A stretch of DNA of 64,000 bases from positions 253,435,228 to 253,499,227 of the forward strand of contig CM030358.1 of assembly GCA_017893485.1 (NCBI GenBank), in the 5' to 3' direction. A program made the translations under genes and the position numbers. Source of the stretch: Hemerocallis citrina. Lineage: Eukaryota > Streptophyta > Magnoliopsida > Asparagales > Asphodelaceae. Under the pieces are notes generated by a model that had not been told where the DNA came from, made no database searches, and saw nothing but the letters and a program-made list of their open reading frames with translations. Within the stretch, counting starts at the first letter, position 1. Each line of letters starts with the position of its first letter. Below, piece by piece: positions 57,030-64,000 of this stretch.

Positions 57030-60000
57030 TGTCACGCCCCGCTTTCCAGAATACGGGAACACAGGCACGTAACTAAGACTCAGCGAATGATAATAAGTAT
57101 GCCAACTCATATCATCCATAAGTTATACCAGTCTTAACTCAACAACATGACAAGGAAATAATCACAACCACGCATAAATACATAATCACATAAACAAATA
57201 CTTAGACTAAATATGCAATAGTCCAATTTAATAACCAACAACTGGAAATAAACAACAAATACCTTCTGACAAGCTCCTACTCCGATCGTAGAAGAATTGC
57301 TCACCAATGCCTTCTGGTAATTCTCCTTATGCACTTGTTCATGTTTATCTAAAAAGAAAGAATAATTTATCCTTAGAGCAAGTACGGACAGCAAGTAGTG
57401 AAAAGCAGATAGTAAGGAAACAAGGTACATGAAGAAATATGAATCAAGATCAAATTAAAAAAACAATAATAATGTCCATAAGCAATGGTCAAGTGTACAA
57501 GTGTCAACTTAAGTTCATTAGTATGTTGTTTCTCCTATCTAGTGCACGTACTACTGCGTCCCATACCACAGGTTCAGTGCACGCAAAATAGTGTACGTTT
57601 TAACATAGTGGTGGGATCTACAGATCGTGTACTCGGTGTCAATAACAATCATTTACAATTAACATTCAATAATTCACAATCGATACTCCTTCCATGACAA
57701 TATGATATAACGATAAGGCCTTACCGAGTACTTTTTTGAGATTATCCACTACTAAGTCAATCCTTATTAACCTCGGCTTGTTTAAAATTTTATGAATTCA
57801 TTCATGTCCATGCAAGTGTGTATAAGATTGTCAAGGGGGAAGATAAGAATGTAGCAACATGATACATTGCACAATAATATACATGAAGTAGTGAATCTGA
57901 AAACAGCCGACACAGTAATACTAAAATAGCGATAACTCATAGGCTACAATTCGGAATTCAACGTTCCAGGATGTTATTTGCAACCAGACACTTAGGGCTA
58001 CAACTTATATTCAGTAAGTTTTGGTCAATTCTGATCATAACTAGGTCGATTGCTCTAATCTTTACAGGTTAACAGTTCTGGCAGCAACATACTGTCAAAA
58101 CGCTATGGGTAAAAACATGGAATAAAATCACTATAAAAATATACAAAAATTAGGATTGAATCCTAAGCATATCTACAAAGTTTCTGGAGAGTTTCATGTC
58201 ATTATCCTACTATTATCATAGTGTTTTAACTGAAATTTGTGTCAGTGCTATATTAATTTGTGATTTGAAAAGTGCAGACCAGCAGGGACTAAAACTGCGA
58301 TATCTCACAGCTCATAACTTGAAATCAGGATCCGCCAATTGGTTTGGAAACTAGACTAATTAAGCTAAAATTCTCTTTTGTATTGTTTGTGTTAATTCTT
58401 ATGGCAACAGGATCGAAATCTCTGTGCAAAACAGTACAGGCAGCAAGAATTCATAAGATGTCATCACATATATGTTCATCAAAGTAGATAATCAACATGT
58501 TATTGTATCGTGAAATGTATTAACACTAATGTACAACAATTAGAATGGACTTTACAGTGTACAAGTCAATTTATCATGCCATCGTTCAAGTCACAAGATC
58601 TCAATCAATCAATGTATTCGATCACAATATATTTTCCCCATATGCAAGGTCTAGCCATTTTATTCATGTCATGTGTGTATATAGGCTTCGGGGTTCGAGT
58701 CAATGGATAATAGCACGATGTGAAGAGTACGTCGGGTTAGCTCATGTAAACCCTTGATACTCCCAATGGAAGTACACAAAGCAGTATTACGATAATTGAG
58801 GAGAACTACTTGCGGGAGGTCAATAAACTTGAACTAGAAAAATTAAATGAGTTCAAGTGGACTTGCCTTTTGTAGACGATTCGAATATGTACAAAGGAAT
58901 GACGGGATCAGAATCCAGGGGAGGCACGTGCGCTCTACGTGCAAAATAGCAAACACAGCACACAACACAGGGGATCCCAAAGCAAAACACCACTACAGCA
59001 CGGGATCCCCTACACTTCGCGAAACACCAAACACACAACAGGGCTCACTGTGCTTCTTCTTCATCACTACAGCGAGAGAGTGAGAAATGGCGGGAGAGGG
59101 GATGGTGATGACTGAGCGGCGGCGGTGAGGCGACGATAGCGGCCAGGGACTGGACGGCGAGCGGCGGTTGCGGAAGGTCGAAGTCGTAGTAGGGATGCTC
59201 ATGGAGAAGGGTGAATGGAAGGGCTGGCGAGCAGGGGCTGTAAAGTCAGAGTCGCTGGCTGAGGAGGAAGTTCGAGCGGTGCTGGCTCGACAGCAGGTAG
59301 GACATGGCTACAGGAGATGGGTTCTCGGTGGCTGAAGAGGACAAGGACGGAGGAACAGGGGAAAGCGGCGACAGCAGAGGAAGAGGGCGGCAGAGTGACA
59401 AGGCGAGGCCGTTGACGACATTGGCACAAGGGCACGGCGGCACTATCGAGAGTAGCTCGATGGAGGGGACGATGTGCGACGGGATGTAGCATCGTTGATC
59501 ACGAGAGGGGAGGCGAGCAGATGACGACGACAAGATGGGTGCTCATGAGTGGAGGAGGAGAGCTGCGGAGCATCGGGGATCTGCGATGGTGGTCGTTGCG
59601 AGCACAGTGATAGGGGAAGCTTGAGGATGAGAAGAGGAGCGACTGGTGGCTGTGGTTGACGACGGAGAGCATGGAGGTAGGTGAAGTCGGCTCAACTTTG
59701 GAGAGGCTTTGGGGATGACGATGACTGGTGGTGTGAGGGAGGAGACAGGTGGGCGAGCTCGAGGGATGGTGAAGGCAGGGTGACTAGCTTAGTGAGCACG
59801 AGGAAGATGGGTTTGAGCTGGCGAAGGAGGGGTTGGGCTCTGGTGGGTTTCGGAAATGAGTAGGGAAGAAGAAGGGAATCTCTGTTTTGGTTTGAACAGG
59901 GGAGGAAAGAAGGAAATGAGGAGTTGGGAGTTAAAGATTTGGCTGTTTCGGGAGTTAAAGATGAAGGGTTGTTTTGAGTTTTGTTTGGCTGTTATTGGAA

Positions 60001-60480
60001 GAGATAGTGGGGAGTTGTGAAGATAGTGGGAGATCGTAAGGAGTAATTGAGGGGATACGGGGAGGTGTGTTATTGACTGGGTCAATAACAGATTAAGGGG
60101 GTAGAATTGGGTTAACGGGTATTGGGTTTAGGGTAGGCTAGGATTCAATAAGAGATGGATATGGGTTTGGATTAAAATCCAATAGGAGATGGACTTGAAT
60201 TTGGGCTCAATTAAATATAATAAATTCAATAATAATTGTTGGGCTTCTCATGAATTCAAAATAATCAATAAAATGATAGTATGGGTTAACTTGGGCTTCA
60301 AAGTAAATAAATAAAAAGAAGATAGACAAGATTCTAGTTTGGAATATAAATTTTGGTTTCAATAGGAGATCAAAAGGATTTAAATGCATCGGAAAGAATT
60401 TATATGGAAATTGAAATACAAGAATACATGGAGAAGAAAGAAAGAACTGGAAATTCGTATAACCAGAAATAGGGGTTACA
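57030..60480 (-). repeat. 5' LTR of element C
   Basis: 3451 bp, matching 50747-54202 throughout by eye. Differences are scattered substitutions and small indels (for example TGTCACGCC here, TGTCATGCC there). The hairpin module copy is at 57553-57574. Confidence 0.93.
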
Positions 60481-60581
60481 TATTTTCCTGTATTTTTGTG
60501 TTGTTTTTAAGTTACATTGAAGCAAAGATTCTGGATTGTGTCTCGTATTTTCTATATTGAAATTTGGGGCGCTACAATCAA

Positions 60582-60709
60582 CACTGACATGTTTAAATGG
60601 TGTAGATTCTCTTGTGCTCTAGCAGAAACGTAAGCAACATGACAATGATAAGGTAGAAATTATGGTGTGGAGCATGATTAATCATCGATCAAGTCTCCAA
60701 GTTGGACTA
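60582..60709 (+). pseudogene. Copia-P tail after the D insertion
   Basis: Resumes the RNase H end cut at 40248 (DMFKWCRFSCA, the family's 'F-x-x-C' tail). It ends in AAGTCTCCAAGTTGGACTA, the decayed purine tract before the 3' LTR. Confidence 0.75.
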
Positions 60710-61250
60710 TGTTGGTGATCCCACATTGTTTGACAAAGATGTTGGCGGTTCCCACATTTTTTGAAAAAGGGAAGAAAGGAAAGGAACGGGACAAAGAAAA
60801 GAATGGTAGTGGGATGGTGTCTAACTCCACCCACACCTTTGACAAAAGGGTAGCAGGTTTGGATGTTTATCTTTCTCCCTTTCTCTATAAATTGGATGCA
60901 TCGGAACAATGAGAAGATGCAAGAGATGCAGTAGTGATAAAGAAGAAAGAAAGATTAGGAGAAAGCAAAGTATTATAAGAGCTTTCTCAAAGAGAGATAA
61001 TATTGTATCTTCTTATAGATAGTTTGTCTACTTTGTATTTTTCTCATATTTGTTAGAGACGGTTATATCTCTTATTATAAGAGATAGTGGAATTGTTATC
61101 TCGTTATATTTAGAAAGAATATACTATAATCCCTACATTCAATAATAAAAATCTCATACATTTGCTCGTGATTTTTACCCCGTCTTCTTTGAGAGGTTTT
61201 TCGCTTAAAATATTTGTGTCCCCTATCTTTATTATCTTAATTTTATTTTA
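60710..61250 (+). repeat. 3' LTR of Copia-P, right border uncertain
   Basis: It starts TGTTGGTGATCCCACATTG, a common Copia LTR start, with a TATA box (CTATAAATT) near 60885 and a short AATAAAAA at about 61144. I cannot fix the right end, and there is no partner LTR in the window. Confidence 0.65.
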
Positions 61251-61459
61251 TTGTGAGATAGCTTCTTACTCATAACGTCCGTGATATGTATAAATCTACA
61301 AGACAATTTTGAAAGCATATATCACATCTTAAAGCCAATGATCAATCAAATCGAGTCAAAAGCATGGACAAATCTACTTTGAAACTGATGCCTCATAGAA
61401 AATAACATTTCATGCCATTTATTTTTCTTTTTTTCTTTAAAACATTGTACATAGATTGC
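61251..61459. other. Unassigned stretch
   Basis: AT-rich sequence between the Copia-P LTR and the E LTR. No feature is seen. Confidence 0.4.
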
Positions 61460-62879
61460 TGTAACACCCCGAATTCCAAATACAACTGAATTCAAAGTTC
61501 CACAGGATCTTTTACACTTCACTTCGTACAATTTTACAAGGAAAATTAAACTTTACTTTACATCAGAGTTACATTTACATTTACACTTAAACAGTGGAAG
61601 CAATTTACAATAATTACATGAAAAATATACAACATTTAAATCAATCTTTAAGCAGCACGCATACTTCAACTTGCCAACCTCTTTATCCTGTATATAAAAC
61701 TGTGGGCGTGTCAGTTCATTCAACTAACGAGATATTATACACGGTCATCCTCTCTATGCCGAAACTGTATAACGATTCTCAATGCTTAACAAACCACAAA
61801 CTTGTTCACAAACAAAGCTAAGGGGACTATCCTAATGATGTCGTGTTATGATTGTGCGCCTAGTCCTTAATGCAATTTATTATTATTAGATGATGCTAAT
61901 GCGCACTTGTTCGGATTCTATGCATCCTATACTATATAGGTCTGAGGGTAAGCCCTTAATCGTTCTTCAGCTTGTAGGGTTCGATCCCTCGCCATGACTT
62001 AATCTACTACTGTAAGTACGGTAAGTATCCTAGATGTTCTATGAGTTACAAGCCCATATCCAGACAACCTGGAGGGGAATCCCACGTCGTGACATGACGC
62101 ATCATGCAGAGCCTATGGTCAATTCAGCCTCCGTCATGGACCATGGCAGCACCCGTAGTCAATCAAACATCCCACAAGCGTCGCCACGATCCCGATAATT
62201 TCAGAGTAGTATCCACGCCAAGACTTGACTCATCAAGTAGGAAACCTATGAATCACTCTCACACCATAGACTCAAGGCCCTCATACTTGTGTTTTTCTCT
62301 TACTTTCATCACATCTTCTCTATTGTTTTGTCCTTAATTGTATGAATCATGAATAAAATCAATTTCTAGGGTTAACTCCTTCCTCTATACCGTTCTTAAC
62401 CATCAATCAATGCATTTGATCCAAACCTGGTCTTTTATCTCAAATATCATAACAACATTTCTTTTATTGCCAGTATGAGACTTAGCTACCCCCTAGTTCT
62501 TAATTTTAACTCATAATCACAACATTGAGTTTCTTTCATACTCATAAGTTCTCTTTCATGCTTAACAATAATTTCCATTTCATTTTCATAGCATTTTTAT
62601 ATTCGTGTTCTTTCATAATTCATCAAGTCATTCAATTTCAATTTCATACACAATCTCATGCATAAACAATAAGTTCATTATCTAATTTTCACATTCATAT
62701 TGTCAAAACTCTTTTCAAATCATCTTTTAATCAATGCATTTTTCTTTATCCAAGGACAATTTAAACTACCATTTTATGGTAAATTCTTTCCTGTAAAAAC
62801 AATCTCAAATGCTCATTTATACTAGGTCAGGGTTATAGAAAATTATCTCATGAAACCTAAATATCATTTGAAACTTCAG

Positions 62880-63125
62880 GGCAGTCGACTGTTAAGCATG
62901 GCCAGTCAGCTGTTCTGCGAGGTTCTAAAGTTTAAAAATAGATAATCAGAGCAGTTGATTGTTACAATATGGTTGGTCGACTGTTCTGTAAAGATTTAAA
63001 CTCGAAAACAATTAGTCAGGACAGTCAACTGTTAAAATATGGTCGGTCGACTGTTCTGTAACTGAAATTTGAAATTGGTTACTTGACAGTCGATTGTCGA
63101 CTCTAATTCGGTTGACTGTCGATTG
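62880..63125 (-). repeat. GTCGACTG repeats in the E LTR
   Basis: At least four pairs of CAGTCGACTG-like motifs are spaced 15-25 nt apart within a pair and about 70 nt between pairs. They resemble the array in family B, though the spacer sequence is different. Confidence 0.8.
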
Positions 63126-63859
63126 CACCAGGTTGTTATTTCACGTAAAATCATGGATATATTTTCGACATTGAAAACGATTTACATTTCTACAAAAATT
63201 CAAAAATTAGATTTTTCACAAGACAACTTATTTCTCTGTTCTTTTACTCATTAGTCAGCCTACAATATTTTTAGGATACAAATTCTCACTTTTCCAAAAT
63301 AGTGTAACTTTAATTTAAATGAAAAATCATACATGATGCATTTGATTACCTATTTGTCTCACAAGTACAAATTTTCCATAGAGCATAGCTCATAAACATA
63401 TAGCATGGTAAGATGATAATTGCTAACACTTTGATTCACAACTTAGCAATCATTTTATCAATCATCCTCTAATTTATCATTTCATCAAAAAAACAACCAT
63501 AAGTCCAAATTACTTAGTTTTCTCTTAGTAGCAATTTATTCCTAGCATGGTAACTAGATTAGAAGCATGAAAAATACCCACCTTATTTGGAGAGAAAATT
63601 TACAAAAGTCCTAGGGAAAACTCCTAGAATGCACAAAAGGGGCTTCTCCTCCTAGTGTTTGATGAGTCTAAGCTTTGCTCCTTAGTGTTTGTCGCAAGCA
63701 CCGCGCTGCTTGGATGAGTTGGCCGACCTCCACTTGATGGAACACACACAAGCACACTCAATCTTTTAGAACTCACACAACTCTCACTCTTTTGCTCACT
63801 AATATATTTCTTTCTCTTATGATAAAGAATAGGTGCAAGAATAACCAATGAAAGGGGGG

Positions 63860-63868
63860 TATTTATAC
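63860..63868 (-). promoter_or_regulatory. TATA box of the E LTR
   Basis: GTATAAATA on the minus strand, the likely core promoter of this LTR. Confidence 0.5.
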
Positions 63869-64000
63869 AAAATTTTAGTGAAAATAAAGGGCTAGGATTA
63901 AATCAAGTGGATTAGGATCAAGGGCTTAGATGAAATAGGGAGTTGCTATAACTTTCCATGATGCAAATAACCACCTCTCCACCCCATCCACTCTCCCTCT

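Larger units (their letters stand above)
50742..60485 (-). mobile_element. Full-length non-autonomous retrotransposon C (LARD-like)
   Basis: The element (50747-60480) has LTRs of about 3.45 kb on both sides and is flanked by TATTT at 50742-50746 and 60481-60485. On the minus strand the 5' LTR is 57030-60480, then a primer-binding site, a 2.8-kb interior without gag or pol, a purine tract, and the 3' LTR 50747-54202. The whole is 9.7 kb with no retroviral-type protein. It is intact in every cis-acting part, so it probably moved using proteins from a coding relative. It inserted into LTR D. Confidence 0.93.
40249..60581 (+). mobile_element. Solo LTR D, split by three younger insertions
   Basis: The LTR starts TGTAACACTCTGG (40254) and ends TTTGGGGCGCTACA (60576). 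It is flanked by ATCAA at 40249-40253 and 60577-60581. Its own sequence is 40254-42737, 46561-46942, 50572-50746 and 60481-60576, about 3.1 kb once the insertions are removed. A TATA box (TATATATA) is at 40757-40764 and a CACGTG-type near-palindrome at 40357-40375. It sits in the RNase H end of Copia-P. Confidence 0.88.
61460..64000 (-). mobile_element. E-family LTR, partial, runs off the window
   Basis: The complement ends CGGGGTGTTACA at 61460. Adjacent sequence has no primer site, so this is a 3' LTR or a solo LTR. It has the hairpin module (61893-61960, with CTATA/CATAG), GTCGAC repeats (62880-63125) and a minus-strand TATA box (GTATAAATA, 63860-63868). It is a diverged E subfamily: the plus-strand E LTR lacks the GTCGAC array. 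Confidence 0.85.

Overview
This is a plant nuclear window made almost entirely of transposable elements. Coding signal comes from Ty1/Copia polyproteins, an L1-type LINE, hAT transposase, and short broken pieces of three plant genes: an LHT-type amino-acid transporter, a CLC chloride channel and a GOT1-like Golgi protein. The AT-rich sequence, the plant-type Helitron ends, the initiator-tRNA(Met) primer sites and the very long 'TGTAAC...GTTACA' LTRs fit a repeat-rich seed plant, probably a eudicot. I cannot name the species. I see no intact host gene.

Layout. 1-5885: element A1, an LTR retrotransposon (267-bp LTRs, TTTAC target duplication) with dead Copia pol and a captured LHT exon piece. 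6039-6356: a small non-autonomous Helitron. 7336-11190: a minus-strand LINE tail split by a hAT element (7529-10426) whose transposase halves lie in opposite orientations. 11680-35476: a minus-strand Copia element (Copia-M) carrying three insertions: a Tip100-like non-autonomous hAT with a CLC exon (14699-17426), a solo Gypsy-type LTR B1 (17862-27997) itself filled with families E and C, and A2 (29673-35434), a sister of A1. 35901-36174: two exons of a GOT1-like gene. 37118-38402: solo LTR F. 38403-61250: the 3' half of a plus-strand Copia (Copia-P), split by solo LTR D (40254-60576). D is split in turn by a solo LTR C (42738-46560), a solo LTR B2 (46943-50571) and a full-length non-autonomous element C (50747-60480). 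61460-64000: a minus-strand E LTR that runs off the window.

Target duplications fix most of these borders: TTTAC (A1), TTATT (A2), CTGTT (B1), GACAT/GACGT (B2), TTACT/TTACC (solo C), TATTT (full C), ATCAA (D), and 8 bp for the two hAT elements. They also give the order of insertion. Copia-P is older than D, and D is older than the C and B2 insertions inside it. Copia-M is older than A2, B1 and the Tip100-like element.

The Gypsy-type families B, C, D, E and F have long LTRs (1.3-3.8 kb) with related ends. The two copies with an internal region (E and C) have a primer-binding site and a polypurine tract but no gag or pol, so they must have used proteins made elsewhere (LARD-like). The least expected signals are: part of an initiator tRNA(Met), 5' end first, inside both non-autonomous elements; a conserved hairpin-like module 500-600 nt from the 3' end of the LTRs of families B, C, D and E; host-gene captures in two unrelated element types; and a near-palindromic pair of E LTR ends. 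All borders, counts and similarities were read by eye, with no alignment or database search.
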